Below are positions 12,193 through 23,028 of a DNA stretch of 64,000 nucleotides, in pieces. Source of the DNA: Siphonodentalium dalli (lineage: Eukaryota > Mollusca > Scaphopoda > Gadilida > Siphonodentaliidae). The notes beneath the pieces were generated by a model. The model saw only the letters and a program-made list of their open reading frames with translations, made no database searches and was not told the origin of the DNA. Position 1 is the stretch's first letter; every line of letters starts with the position of its first letter. Where the stretch lies: positions 58,374,609 to 58,438,608 of the forward strand of contig CP136066.1 in the NCBI GenBank assembly GCA_032622095.1, given 5' to 3'. Position numbers and translations under genes: made by a program.

Positions 12193-12276
12193 CTGGACAC
12201 GTGGAGCAGCTTTTTTTGCAATCGCCATTAAAACACTGTATAGTGCAACCTTGACAGTTATTATTTAAGGTCAAAC
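12193..12276 (-). CDS. cysteine-module exon A of secreted protein
   Basis: 84-bp minus-strand exon with a good acceptor (TTTTCCAG) and a consensus donor (CCAG|GTAAGT), phase 1 at both ends. It encodes LTLNNN followed by CQGCTIQCFNGDCKKSCSTC and P. Six cysteines have 2-3-4-3-2 spacing, identical to the exon at 9600-9668. The coding frame is fixed by the two splice phases; the alternative frames meet stops. The matching symmetry and spacing in two separate exons argue strongly against chance. No named domain is recognised. EGF-like folds have six cysteines but different spacing. Confidence 0.65.
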
Positions 12277-13742
12277 CTGGAAAATGTAATACATAATACA
12301 ATATTACTAATGTTCAGGCACATTATATATATACCGCATCATTGCCGACAGCAGAAATTCGTTTCCATGGACTCGAGCATGGCGGTGCCTTATATGGGTC
12401 GAGATGAACCTGGGCGAAATTTCTTTGGTCAATTTTAATGGTTTACCTTTCGACGACCTAATTGAGATCCTTTCCGACGACTAAAGTCGAATGTGTCTTT
12501 TACTTAAGCAATTGTTTACCTAACTTCTATAAGAATAGTTTGCATCTCTTACTTGCGCCACCATTTTGAAAAAATGCGGCCACGTCCCTGAAAATTGGAC
12601 TTGGTTTTCCTTTTTGGATTAGCCTATATCACTCACTATAAACCAAATTACGTATACCTATAAAATGTTACTGTCCGCTGGTCAGTCAGGTCAGACCACT
12701 ACCATCATATGCGTGTCTGAAATGGGAAAATCCATTTAGTAATGCGGAATTTCCTAATTTACAACTATTGAATATTTTGACCAAAGTTGGGGGATGCAAT
12801 GTAAGTTCGAATATAGCTCCTGGCGGTCATGTTTTTTCGAGAAATTTCAGGGGAGAAAGGATTATTCCCATGTAGTGATCACCCCCGCCCACGACGAACA
12901 ATAATAAGTTTTGTGACAATCGGATGGGGATTTTGTCTGTGTATATAGGGTGTGCCAAAGGATTTAGTCATGCAAAGAATAAATTCCAAGATAGTAACTG
13001 GGCGACAACGTTTTTACCGACATTCAGAAAACTACAATGGCGCTCTCATGTATTTGTCACCCTGAAGATTCATATGAAGTTTTGTAACAATCGGGTTTGT
13101 ATAGGGTGTACCAAGAAGGATGACCACTGGTGGCCATGTTTTTAACGAAATCCAATGGCTCTCATGTTGTGGACTTTGATGACCATATGATGAGAGATGT
13201 GATCTATTGACTATAATAGGGCGTGCTAAATGATTTAGTCGTGCAAAAAGCAAAATAAAAAATGGCTGCCGGGGCCATGTTTTTCACTGCAAATCGTTCA
13301 AATTTGATATCTAAAATTAAATATGCCTGTATATATTCAAAACATTTCTCCCATTAATGGCTGCTGCATGGTGTGCGATGAATTCCAAGATTGCTGCTGG
13401 ATACCGAACAACGGGAACAAAAATCTACTGGCTCCCATTTAGATGTCATTTCAAAGATCCATATAAAGTTAGGTGGCGATCGGATGAGGGGCGTGGTCTG
13501 TGGGATGTACCAAAGAATGTTGTCATGCAAAGACTAAAATCCAAGATGATTGTCAACGGCCATACCTTTCATCGAAAATAGCTCCCGTCTGGGGGTGATC
13601 ATAAATATGCCTGTCTATTTCTATGAAACTCTTTATATTTAAGTGGGTCGCATGTGTCCTCTGACCCAAATGCCAATTTGGTAATACTTTTCTGTAAATA
13701 AAAATGTGTTTAAATCAAATCAACTCATTATATGTAGACCTA

Positions 13743-13987
13743 TAGTCCAGGAGATATTGGTCGACATATGCACCCCCAGGACTCAACTTCACCCACTAAT
13801 GTTCTTCCTAAAGGTCTCCTCTAATTGTTTTCACTTGTTAGCAAGAAAAAATAAGTGGCCGCAGAGACTGCAGACAAGACGGCGTCCATCGTGGCGGCCA
13901 TTTTGTTTGATAATTAGTGGGGTCAAGTTGAGTCCTGGGGGGAGGGGGGGGGGTGCATGCAGAGGTCGATCAGTATCTCCTGGACTA
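13743..13987. mobile_element. MITE with ~55-bp inverted ends
   Basis: The left end TAGTCCAGGAGATATTGGTC and right end (inverted) TAGTCCAGGAGATACTGATC continue with a shared block around ccccaggactcaacttcacc. Total length is ~245 bp. TA at both edges suggests a TA-targeting (Tc1/mariner-like) mobiliser. The interior has no coding capacity. Confidence 0.8.
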
Positions 13988-14039
13988 TTTACAGTATTAT
14001 TCCCAAAATTATTTTAACTTAAAATGTGTTCTAAAAGAT

Positions 14040-14350
14040 ATATTTTCAACATAAATGAAAGTGTCAATAACACTGTAGCTCAACTTGGAAATGGAATAAT
14101 TTCATGCGTTACAGTCAATGGAGCGATTAGGAATGCGGAAAGTTGAAATGTCTAAGTAGTGCTAGATTATCAACATGAAGAGATAAATATAAAAAGTAAA
14201 ATCCAAGATGACCGCTGGCGGCTATGTTTTCCAATGAAATTCAAAAACATTTGATAGATCCCATCCAGTAGGTCAATATCAAAATCAATATGAAGTTTGG
14301 TGATGATCGGATGAGTGAAGTGGACTGCAGGCCCGGGTGTGCCAAATGAT
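14040..14350. repeat. dispersed repeat, family 15
   Basis: The segment containing gtagctcaacttggaaa, gcgattaggaatgcggaaag and agtttggtgatgatcggatg reappears inverted at 34976-35260. Part of it recurs at 43650-43745. It is embedded in the ~160-bp tandem repeat region. Ends are unclear. Confidence 0.7.
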
Positions 14351-15295
14351 TTAGTCATTCAAAGAGTAAAATTCAAGATGGCTGCCCGCATCCATGTTTT
14401 TTCGGCCGAATGACTCCAAAATGAATCGTTCCAATGTGCATATCAATATTAACATCCATGATGATCATACGAACAGTTCGGCGTGTAGTCGGTGCTAATG
14501 GATTGAATTTTGAAATCCAAGGTGGCCGCTGGTGGCCATGTTTTTTTGCCGAATGACCCCAAAACTAATTCGTTCCCATCAACATGTTAACAGCCATGAC
14601 AAATTTCATAATGATCCGACTAAATGTTCGACTTGAAGCCCATGCCAAAGGATTTAGTCATGCAAAGAGTAAAATCTAAGATGGCTGCGTGGCCATGTTT
14701 TATGGCCGAATGACCCCAAAATAACTCGCTCCCATCTACATGTCAATGTTAACATTCAGGACAAATTTCATGATGATCCGACCAAAGGTACGACCTGTAG
14801 CCCATGCCAAAGGATTTAGTCATGCAAAGAGTAAAATCCAAGATGGCTGACGGCGGCCATGATTTATGGCAGAATGACCCCAAAATGACTTGTACCCATC
14901 TACATGTCAATATTAACATCCATGACAAATTTCATGATGATCAGACGAACAATACGACATGTAGCCCGTGCTAATGGATGAAATTTTGAAATCCAAGATG
15001 GCCGCTGGTGGCCATGTTTTTTTTACCGAATGACCCCAAAATGATTCGTTCCCATCTACGTGTCAATGTCAACAGCCATGACAAATTTAATAATGATCCA
15101 ACCAAATTGACGACTTGTAGCCCGTGTTAAAGAAAATTGTTGACGGACACACACACACACACACACGGACGACGGATAACAAGCCAGGAAAATTGGGTCA
15201 CCCAACCTCCATGAATTAATTCCAGATAACAGGGGTGAATCATGCGTAACGGTTAAGAAAATATCGAATACAATTCATGCATGGTTTATTTCACA

Positions 15296-16917
15296 TAGGG
15301 ATCTGCGAATCGGGGATTTTGCATCGAATCGAATCTCGATATCGAATCTCCTTCCTGATATCGACATCGAATCAAATCTCGAATCGAATCAGCTAGCGAT
15401 TGTCATTGTTTACCAGTGTTTATTTCGATGTCTCGTGACAAAAAAACTGCAAAATGTACTAGATACTATATATCAACAACGTTAATCTCCTTTAACATCT
15501 TCTGGAACTTGTGTTTTTTTTAAGGAAAATCAGGACATATAGGTAAGTGATTCTCAGTCTCACAGGTTTGGGATACGTTTCATAAAATGTCTATCTAGCT
15601 GTGTCTTGGCGAATATGTATGGAATACTACGAGGGCCACTTCATAATGGCGCTTTCGGCGCGCGCCGAAAGCGACAAAAAGTGCGCCATTAGTAACGCGC
15701 CGAAAGCGACAAAAAGTGCGCCGAAAGCGACAAAAAGTGCGCCGTTACGGCGCACTTTTTTGTCGCTTTCGGTGCGCGCCTAAACATACCATAATGGCGC
15801 ACTTTAGTATGCCTAATGGCACTTTCGAAAGCGACAAAAAGTGCGCCATTAGTAACGAGCCGAAAGCGACAAAAAGCTAGTGCGCCGAAAGCGACAAAAA
15901 GTGCGCCGTTACTAATGGCGCAGTTTTTGTCGCTTTCGAAAGCGCAATTAGGAAGTGGCCCTAATATATAGTATACCATAAATATGACACAAGAAGTGAC
16001 CATAAGACACGTAAAGCCAGTCCAATCAATGTCCCACAAACCCCATGGTTTGGAAGAAACTTGTTTACATTATTTATTAAAGACAATATACATGTATAGA
16101 TTTGATAAACTTGGCATGGGTACACCGGTCAGCTATATAATTGTTGTAGTTGTAGTCCATACCAAATTAATGATAGTTATCTGTTAAACTTTTCACCCCA
16201 CGATAGATCAAACACATACATCACATAACCACAATAGTTGTCTTCGCGGTGGGGGTCACAGAAAACAGACATAAATTACAAGTGTTCAATGTTATCAACA
16301 AGATTCAACGGATCGAAATTTGATGCACCCACTCGATGTCCCAGGGAACAGAAACTGAATTGTAGGAAATTTCAAGGAATTCTACCAACAGTGTCGCAAA
16401 TAACTGGTCGCACATAATGATGCTCATTTAAGAACGTAATCAACTGATTGTTCTAAGGTTTCTGTTCACTCCAATCTATGTTTTGTCGCACATAACGGCG
16501 GCTGAGTTTTATTCATGTAATCTGAATTGGATATCTGAAGTTTTAAACATAAGGTAATCAATTGAGTTCACAATCTAGGGATCACGCACCATCTAGAAAG
16601 TTTATATAGTGTCGATACAGATAACAAATGTATGTGGCGATTGATCACCGTCACGGGTTGCGACCGAAGCACTTATTTTGCATAATGATGTCTGTTCTGA
16701 ACGGCATGCATTTAAAATTACCAACATTGGCACCGCGTGCTTCAATTTTTGTAACTTCAATTAATTTGGCATGTGTCATATAGACGCAAAAAACGAGACT
16801 ACACCAAAGTAACACCGATTCGAATATATCCGAATCAGCGGACCGATTCGGTGTCGATCTCGAATCGGATGCCCGATATCGACATCGAATCGAATCGATA
16901 ATATTCGCAGGTCCCTA
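15296..16917. mobile_element. 1.6-kb hAT-like element
   Basis: The left terminus TAGGGATCTGCGAATC is mirrored at the right (inverted: TAGGGACCTGCGAATATTAT). Both sub-terminal regions are filled with degenerate gatatcgacatcgaatcgaa words. TAGGGRYYTGC ends with TCGAAT-rich sub-termini are typical of hAT elements, but the 8-bp flanks (atttcaca / atattttc) do not form a clean duplication. It contains a nested palindromic element at 15632-15962 and no transposase. Confidence 0.6.
15632..15962. mobile_element. GC-rich palindromic MITE nested in the hAT-like element
   Basis: Ends AGGGCCACTTCATAATGGCG and (inverted) AGGGCCACTTCCTAATTGCG. The interior is a mosaic of gccgaaagcgacaaaaagtg words in both orientations, so the strand can form several alternative hairpins. 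GC content is well above its surroundings. Frames on both strands (15601-15783 plus, 15689-16039 minus) arise from this repeat and are not genes. Confidence 0.85.
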
Positions 16918-17240
16918 ATATTTTCACACTAATACAATAATTTAACACATTTTCTGAAGTAATCTGCATAACTTTAATACATCAAGGTGTATGAGACTGT
17001 ATTATAACACAAGTTTTCATTTTGGCCAAGAAATAATCAAAATTTGAACAAGTTGATGCTATTGATGCATACCAGTTTTTGAATCATGAATACCGGTTAA
17101 AATGGGCATATGAATACCGAATATCTGTTATGAATACGGCGTATACCACTTCAAAATCACTGGAACCCCGCGTACCAGAATGGGGAGGTGTGTGACACGA
17201 CCGTTATGTATAGGAAGTGGGTGGGGAGCACGAACCCTAC
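16918..17240. other. intron sequence, nothing recognised
   Basis: AT-rich DNA downstream (minus sense) of the signal-peptide exon. No repeat family member or further exon was found. Confidence 0.35.
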
Positions 17241-17301
17241 CTTGAACACCGACACATATAATCGCCAGAAGAAACAGAGCTATCCCTCGGTGCCACATCA
17301 T
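17241..17301 (-). CDS. signal-peptide exon of secreted cysteine-rich protein
   Basis: On the minus strand an ATG at 17301 opens MMWHRGIALFLLAIICVGVQ and the exon ends CAAG|GTAGGG after the first base of the next codon (phase 1). The peptide is a textbook secretion signal: a basic residue, then a run IALFLLAIICVGV, then VQG as a likely cleavage site. Phase 1 is exactly what the two cysteine-module exons at 12193-12276 and 9600-9668 require, so I join them into one gene model with ~5-kb and ~2.5-kb introns. Other module exons may have been missed. The link rests on phase, strand and logic, not on transcript data. Confidence 0.55.
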
Positions 17302-18205
17302 TGACGGGTGTGTGTTACGGAGGAGGATTCCAAATGCAGAGAAATTATTCAATGTAAATTGTATATCTAAATGGGTTAATCTTTCCACAAACAACTGGCT
17401 TGGTTGTGTGTCGGGGTATTTCCGGGTTTATAGCAGTGCACGACGTGCAGTTGTTTGCATGTTTTGTACCTGAAGCACAACATCCCTTTTCCAATCGTGC
17501 GGGCAATACCAAGCGGATTGATGTGCAGTGGCAGCGGTTAACTAAGTCCATTTCGGGCAGCGGGATGTTTTCGGTTTAAACTCCCCGATAAATTATTCGC
17601 ATCGAATGCTACTGGGTCATCGCTCTGTCGTTCCCGTGACTGTACGGTGGTAAAGTATTACTGTATCCAGATATGGCATGTCCAAATCGAACAATGATTC
17701 CCCTCATTGCCTACAAGGTCGGGAAATTGGCTTGGTTGTTTATCATGTATCGGGGTATTTCACATAATTCTGCTGTAAGTGCAATTCCAAAACCATGGAG
17801 CCTGATGGGGACACAAGCAAAATCACAACACCAGCCCTGAGAATTAAGAAGAGAAAAACACCTAGGTAATATGTTCGCCTAGATGGAACACATTGGCCTG
17901 GGCAAAAACTAATTTTACCTAGGCAACTTTAAAAAAAAAGTTATAATGCTGTTTCTAATCAATAATAACCTTGCAATTCAGAGATGATATTTTATTATGA
18001 TTATAGTTATCAGAACAATTACAGACAACATGCATATATCAAATTTATTCATTTTACTGTCATCTTTGTGTTTTTGGGAAACATTGTTTCCAGGCCACTG
18101 CTCAACATTGTTTCCAGACCACTACTCAACAGATATGTGAATGGCCCCAATCACCTCAATAGTGTTCTTAGTTTTAAAGGCACGGATGGCCTTGGTTGTA
18201 GGTTA
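17302..18205. other. region upstream of the signal-peptide exon
   Basis: Would contain the promoter and 5' UTR of the cysteine-rich gene. No TATA box or other element could be assigned. A diverged repeat (ttggcttggttgt ... tcggggtattt) occurs at 17392 and 17729. A frame with NNCTSCTAI at about 17440-17465 follows a TTCAG but lacks the other cysteines. Confidence 0.35.
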
Positions 18206-18317
18206 TACAGTAATGCCCTAATTAATCGACTCCTTAACCACAGCAGAATTATGGATAATTTTTCAGGATTTACTGGAAATATGGCTTGTTGCCATTCATC
18301 GGAAAGCTCTCAGTGAG
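18206..18317. mobile_element. TA MITE, family 2 (left half)
   Basis: Begins TACAGTAATGCCCTAATTAA and continues cgactccttaaccacagcag, then ggcttgttgccattcatcgg, the conserved half-palindrome of the family. The right half is missing; it runs into family 4 sequence (18320-18590). Complete copies lie at 18987, 53378 and 55410. Confidence 0.75.
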
Positions 18318-18319
18318 TA

Positions 18320-18590
18320 AAATATTTGATTCGAGTCGAGGAACACACTCATCAAAGCTCATAGTGATCAGATATCGATTTTTGAAGTTTATTATTTCAT
18401 TTGTTTGTGGCCCAGAAACACGCCCTCAAAATGATGGTCTTGGTCAAAATTTCAGATGAAGATGGATAACTCTAAAAACAAATGTAATGCGGCCACTTGA
18501 GAATTCACAAAATTTAGCCGTATTACCACTTGTTTTTAGACAAGTTATGAAACACATCCATTAAAGGGACATGACATGTTTAAATGTCTT
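18320..18590. mobile_element. family 4 TTAA MITE fragment
   Basis: Contains the internal signature ttgattcgagtcgaggaac, tttgaagtttattatttca and tggcccagaaacacg found in the copy at 46648-47054, but neither AGGTACTCAAT end is intact. Confidence 0.65.
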
Positions 18591-18986
18591 AAATGGGTCA
18601 CAGTTAATACTGTAGATCATTGTGAAACACCTATTTAATGAAAAGAGATTCCATATGACCAAGCCCAAAAGGCCAGATGCTTATATTATGAAATGATAAT
18701 ATTTATAACAGTTTATCAATATTTTGTGGGCTGTTCATGCATATTATAAACACGGGTAAGATCATATATGCATGAATATAAATGGATAGATTAGTCATCA
18801 TAACACTTGAATTGACCCAGCATTGTATGCAAAATGTGATAGTTATATAGCAGATCAGATGATTTGATTTCAACAATGGTGAATGATATAAAAATAGGTT
18901 AATCCAGCTAAGGTCTATTCAAGTGGAAATGAGTGAGAAAGTGTATCAAAACAATTTGATAAAGACAACCTGGTGACACTGACACA

Positions 18987-19188
18987 TACAGTAATTCCCT
19001 AAATAATCAACTCCTTAACCACAGCAGAATTATGGGTAATATTTCAGGATTTTAGTCTGAAATAGGACTCCTTGTCTCACTGAGAGCTTTCCGGTGAATG
19101 GCAACAAGCCATATTTCCAACTAAATCCTGAAAAATTACCCATAATTCTGCTGCGGTTAAGGAGTTGATTATTTAGGGTATTACTGTA
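18987..19188. mobile_element. TA MITE, family 2 (complete palindrome)
   Basis: Runs from TACAGTAATTCCCTAAATAA to the inverse ending GGGTATTACTGTA, ~200 bp, folding end to end into one hairpin. TA at both borders and the CAGTA start fit a Tc1/mariner-mobilised MITE. Key internal words: accacagcagaattatgggt, and gagagctttccggtgaatgg on the return arm. Confidence 0.85.
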
Positions 19189-19259
19189 TTATATAGTTTC
19201 ACCCTGTGAGATCTCAACAAGAACTTAATACGGATAATGCTAGACAGATATGCAGATAG

Positions 19260-19454
19260 TTAAAGGTACTCAATCCGATAAGACGCTCCTAAATTACTAT
19301 TTCTTTGGCTTCGGGGGTAAAAAATATTTGATTCGAGTCGAGGAACCCACTCATCAAAGCTCAGAGTGATTAGATATCAATGTTATAGATGTTATAGATA
19401 TCAATAATAAGAAGTAGTAATTTAGGAGCGTCTGATCGGATTGAGTACCTTTAA
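19260..19454. mobile_element. TTAA MITE, family 4 (short deleted copy)
   Basis: TTAA-AGGTACTCAATCCGATAA at left and the exact inverse style GATCGGATTGAGTACCT-TTAA at right, ~195 bp. The middle is deleted relative to the ~410-bp copy at 46648, leaving a short gttatagat duplication at the junction. Confidence 0.88.
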
Positions 19455-19697
19455 ATGAATGACAGCATAGTCTTAGTTATATAATAATAATATATCAGAT
19501 TTATGGAGGCAAGGACTTAGTATGAGTGTTCATTGCTTCAAAAGTGCTTGCTTCATTGAGTTTGAACAAATTGTCATTACAGATAATCCCTTCTCATATA
19601 AAAGTGATATTTGTTTATTTCATCAAGGGAAATAAGCCCAAATTTTCCTTTGATGTTCCTGGGTACATGTATAACTGACTACTGACACACTAACAGA

Positions 19698-20079
19698 CAG
19701 GGGCGCCGGAAGAGGGGGGCAGAGGGGGCAGCTGACCCCCCTGCCCTTGACCAAGGGGGGGGGGGGGGCAAGCGGGGGCAGGACTTGCCCTTTTTCTGGA
19801 GACAGAAAATGCTTTTTGTGTGTTTAATCTCGTGTTTTTATAGCAAAATGTGACTTTTTTGGTCCAAATACCACCAATTTCACAAGAAATATAATTTTTT
19901 TTGTCAATTTTATCACAAAACGGCCATAAAAACGACAAATACCATTAAAATAGGGATTTTTGCCACAATGAATTTATGGTTATTTTCCCTTTTTTGCGGA
20001 GAAAATGCCCTTTTTTGCGGAAAAGTGCTCTTTATGTAGGCTCTGCCCCCCCTGCCCTTGGATGCTTCCGGCGCCCCTG
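19698..20079. mobile_element. hAT-type MITE, CAGGGGCGCCGGAAG ends
   Basis: Inverted ends CAGGGGCGCCGGAAG / CTTCCGGCGCCCCTG, flanked by ctaacaga (19690-19697) and ctgacaga (20080-20087), an 8-bp target duplication with one mismatch. Sub-terminal G-runs (ggggggcagagggggcag) pair with C-runs near the right end. No transposase; the minus frames 19690-19938 and 19913-20218 are artefacts. It lies just downstream of PAXX. Confidence 0.9.
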
Positions 20080-20218
20080 CTGACAGATACAATTGGTCTA
20101 CAACATATATTTCTAATGAGTTATTTAACAAATTATAATGCCTATAATCCTTACTATATTGCCCAATCTCTGATATTGAAACCAGGCATATCACTTTAAC
20201 TAACAAACATTTAACCAT

Positions 20219-20594
20219 TCAGTCAAATTCAACACCCTTCGCAGCTTTTCTTTTGCGATTTGTTGGATTCAGTATGCTCATTCCGGCTTTTTTCTGAATA
20301 TTTTTGGCAGGATTCGCACCTCTTTTCGGTCCTATATCCAACAGAGCATTTGCGCCACCAGTATTCTTTTGAGCATGCAAACTGTCAATGGTTTTCTTTG
20401 CTTCAGCAAGTTTTTTGCTTGATGTTGTTGCCACATCAGCCAATCGAAACAGAACACTTGTCAGTTCGACATTTTTCTGAGCGACTTTTGATTCATACAA
20501 ATCAAAGCTGATTGATGTTGAGCCTTTCCCAACAGATACTGTCATTTTTGTCCCAATAAGGGACACAGCAAGTTCTCCACTTACGAACGCATTC
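20219..20594 (-). CDS. PAXX: PAXX, exon 2 (C-terminal half, Ku-binding tail)
   Basis: PAXX (paralogue of XRCC4 and XLF) is an accessory factor of classical non-homologous end joining that binds Ku at DNA double-strand breaks. This terminal exon follows a TTTCTTTCAG acceptor and supplies one base to the split codon (AG|G, Arg). It encodes NAFVSGELAVSLIGTKMTVS, the rest of the head domain, then a heptad-like stretch (VELTSVLFRLADVATTSSKK and LAEAKKTIDSLHAQ) and a basic linker. It ends GMSILNPTNRKRKAAKGVEF-D-stop. The human tail (GESLINPGF...GVDFDET) has the same layout. Its V-x-F pair, known to contact Ku70, is present here as GVEF. With exon 1 (23029-23264) the protein is 203 residues, against 204 in human PAXX. 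The start of the exon's frame is fixed by the split codon, not by an internal ATG. Confidence 0.9.
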
Positions 20595-20642
20595 CTGAAA
20601 GAAAAGAAAATTCAGGTAAGGAAACTACATGTAGTTGAATAA

Positions 20643-20755
20643 CAGTAATGCCCTAAATAATCGACTCCTCAACCACAGCAGAATTATGTGTAATTTTTCA
20701 GGATTTAGTCAGAAATATGGCTTGTTGCCATTCATCGGAAAGCTCTCACAAGGCT
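20643..20755. mobile_element. TA MITE, family 2 (left half) in the PAXX intron
   Basis: Starts ACAGTAATGCCCTAAATAA about 50 bp upstream (minus sense) of PAXX exon 2 and runs to ggaaagctctcaca; the return arm is missing. The PAXX junction plus the start of this MITE is duplicated at 43914-44090. Confidence 0.8.
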
Positions 20756-21297
20756 AAAAAAAAGAATAGTCAGTGACTCAAAAATTAAGTGGGCCTTTAA
20801 AATCCATCCAATTTTACGAGAATCAAAACATAGCTTTTCTACAGGGAATCATGACTTTTTATGAGAATCAAAATGAGAATCATGATTCTGATTCTCGTCG
20901 GATTTTAAGGCCTGCAATGATATGCCTACTTTGGTTTCTGGACAACTGCTTCGTACATAATTTTTGCCCTGAAGATTTGCATGGAAATCCCCATTCAAAA
21001 TACTCCACTTGACCAGTGTTGACCTCCCCATTAAGGCTTAAGTCAAATCTATTTTTATAAAAGAGTAGGATCTGTCTATCTGGATTTTTCTCCAAGACTA
21101 TGGTCCGATTTGATCCAAATTTGGTGTGGTGACTCGGGGTACCCTGGCGGAGGTTATAACGGAATTAGTTTTTCAAAATTTTGATTTAAAAAAATTTAAT
21201 TAAATAAATAAAAAAAAAAAAATAGTCTCACCATGGCCCTATTTCAGCACCAGATGTACCGGTATGCTCTTTATATATGTGTTTTCACTGTGGCATA

Positions 21298-22011
21298 AAG
21301 TCCCAAAAATAAGGTTTTAATTAAATTTATAAATTGGTATACTAATATAAGAACATTTACATGTATATTAGTATACTGATTTATAAATTTGATTAAAGGG
21401 ATACTGTACCCAAATGTTGTTGTTGGTTTCTATAGTCTCTGAGTCGGAGAATAAGGTAACAATTTTTCGATTATTTGAAAGTCTGTTGAGTACGAAGTAG
21501 TGTTACGGATGGCAAATTTACCGGAATGCAAAAATACAAATTGTTGTTGTCGAGTATTTTTTTTTACAGTTTTCAACCAAATGTATCAAATAAAAGTTAT
21601 ATTATATATGCATACTAGTCCCATGTACTCATTTATGTTATTGTATCGTCACTAGTCAGTGAGTGGCTTGAGGTTTCTCCCCGTATCAGCATAATGTTTC
21701 AAACGATCGTGTGTGCAATGGGTTTACTAATCCAGTATCCCTCAATTATAATTTGATTACGTCTTGTACAAGGAAATTCGTATTTTAATTTACGCCATTT
21801 TATGGCTTCAGCCATAAATTCAATTTATATTAAATTATTAACTTTTAAATTATTAAATTTTAAGATAGCCTATTAACCTGAGCGTTTACAGAATACATCT
21901 TCGACTCAAATTACTTATGTTTCTATATATTATCGATAATAGATCGCTGTTATCACCGGAAATTTATTGAAAATGGCATACAGTACCCCTTTAAAACCTT
22001 ATTTTTGGGAC
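21298..22011. mobile_element. inverted-repeat element hosting a family 5 insertion
   Basis: The outer arms gtcccaaaaataaggtttta and (inverted) gtcccaaaaataaggtttta flank the structure. A second short palindrome (ttataaattggtatactaat / attagtatactgatttataa) sits at 21328-21390. A complete family 5 element occupies 21393-21994 with TTAA on both sides. All of this is inside the 2.4-kb PAXX intron. Confidence 0.75.
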
Positions 22012-22039
22012 GTGATGTCCAGTAAGTTGGGTAACTGTA

Positions 22040-22996
22040 TTTTGGAACTTCTGTATGTCTGTATTTATGTGTGTATAGATTTGAAAACTGCTTGAGCGAT
22101 CCGACTCAAATTTGGTATGTAGGCCTACTTTGATCCCGGGAACAATATGGTTCATGGTCCAATTTCATGTGTGACCGTGTCCTTGACCTTGCTCATATAG
22201 GCACATAAATATTTTTCTGGACCTTGACCGATCTGACTCAAATTTGGTATGTAGGCCTACTTTGACCCCAGGAATAATATGGGTGGGTCCAATTCATGTG
22301 TGACCATGTCCTTGGCCTTGACCTCACTCATATATGCTCATACATGCATAGGCATGTTTCTGGACCTCAACTGATCTGACTCAAATTCGGTATATAGGCT
22401 TACTTTGATCCCAGGAACAATATGGGCAGCTCCAATTTCCTGTGCGACCATGTCCTTGACCTCGCTCATATACGCTCATATAGACATGTTTCTGGACCTT
22501 GACAGATTTGACTCAAATTTGGAATGTAGGCCTACTTTAATCCCGGGAACAATATGGGTGTGTCCAAATTTATGTCTGACCATGTCCTTGACATTGGCCT
22601 CACTCATATATGCTCATACATGCATATATATAGGCATGTTTCTAGACCTCAACTGATCTGACTCAAATTTGGTATATAGGCTTACTTTATTACCAGGAAC
22701 AATATGGGCGGCTCCAATTTCCTGTGCGACCATGTCCTTGACCTCGCTCATATACGCTCATATAGGCATGTTTCTGGACCTCCAAGGATCCGACCCAAAT
22801 TTGGTATGTAGGCCTGCTTTGATCCCGGGAATAATATGGGTGGGTCCAATTTCATTGACCTGGTTCATATATGCTCATATACATGTAGGCATGTGTCTGG
22901 ACCGATCTAACAATAGTTTGTCCAGACAGTGTATATTCTGCCCAGACAGAGGCGATCACAAAGAAATCCCTAAATAGCCCGGACGAAGTTAGTTAT
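22040..22996. repeat. ~140-bp tandem repeat with Helitron-like right border
   Basis: Six units begin near 22104, 22229, 22372, 22505, 22655 and 22788, each with ctgactcaaatttggtatgt, tttgatcccgggaacaatat, gtgaccatgtccttgacct and aggcatgtttctggacc. The left edge (ggaacttctgtatgtctgta) and right edge (agcccggacgaagttagtta) resemble the edges of the elements at 28615-28975 and 36063-36318. It may be one such element whose middle expanded in tandem. It is intronic in PAXX. Its plus frames are non-coding by-products. Confidence 0.75.
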
Positions 22997-23028
22997 TAAT
23001 AAATGTGAAAACGGCCTGCAATAATTAC

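Larger units (their letters stand above)
12780..15140. repeat. degenerate ~160-bp tandem repeat (interrupted)
   Basis: Units carry ggatttagtcatgcaaagag, aaaatccaagatggctg, ggccatgtttt, gaatgaccccaaaatga and acaaatttcatgatgatccg. Clear unit starts lie near 14346, 14500, 14651, 14812 and 14975, with older copies at 12955-13600. The array stops at an (AC)n run followed by ggacgacggataac, the same kind of GGACGG tail as at 6105. A MITE at 13743-13987 and family 15 sequence at about 14040-14350 interrupt it. It generates short frames on both strands but no gene. Confidence 0.8.

Noticed and set aside
15601-16039. Opposed open frames with repeated KATKSAP / ESDKNCAISN words
   Set aside because: Arise from the gccgaaagcgacaaaaagtg palindromic repeat.
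17345-17551. Minus frame with CHCTS and NNCTSCTAI as a third cysteine module
   Set aside because: Only the first two cysteines match the 2-3-4-3-2 pattern and it lies upstream of the signal-peptide exon.
19690-20218. Minus frames with Pro/Gly-rich stretches
   Set aside because: Translate the G/C-runs of a hAT MITE with clear ends and target duplication.
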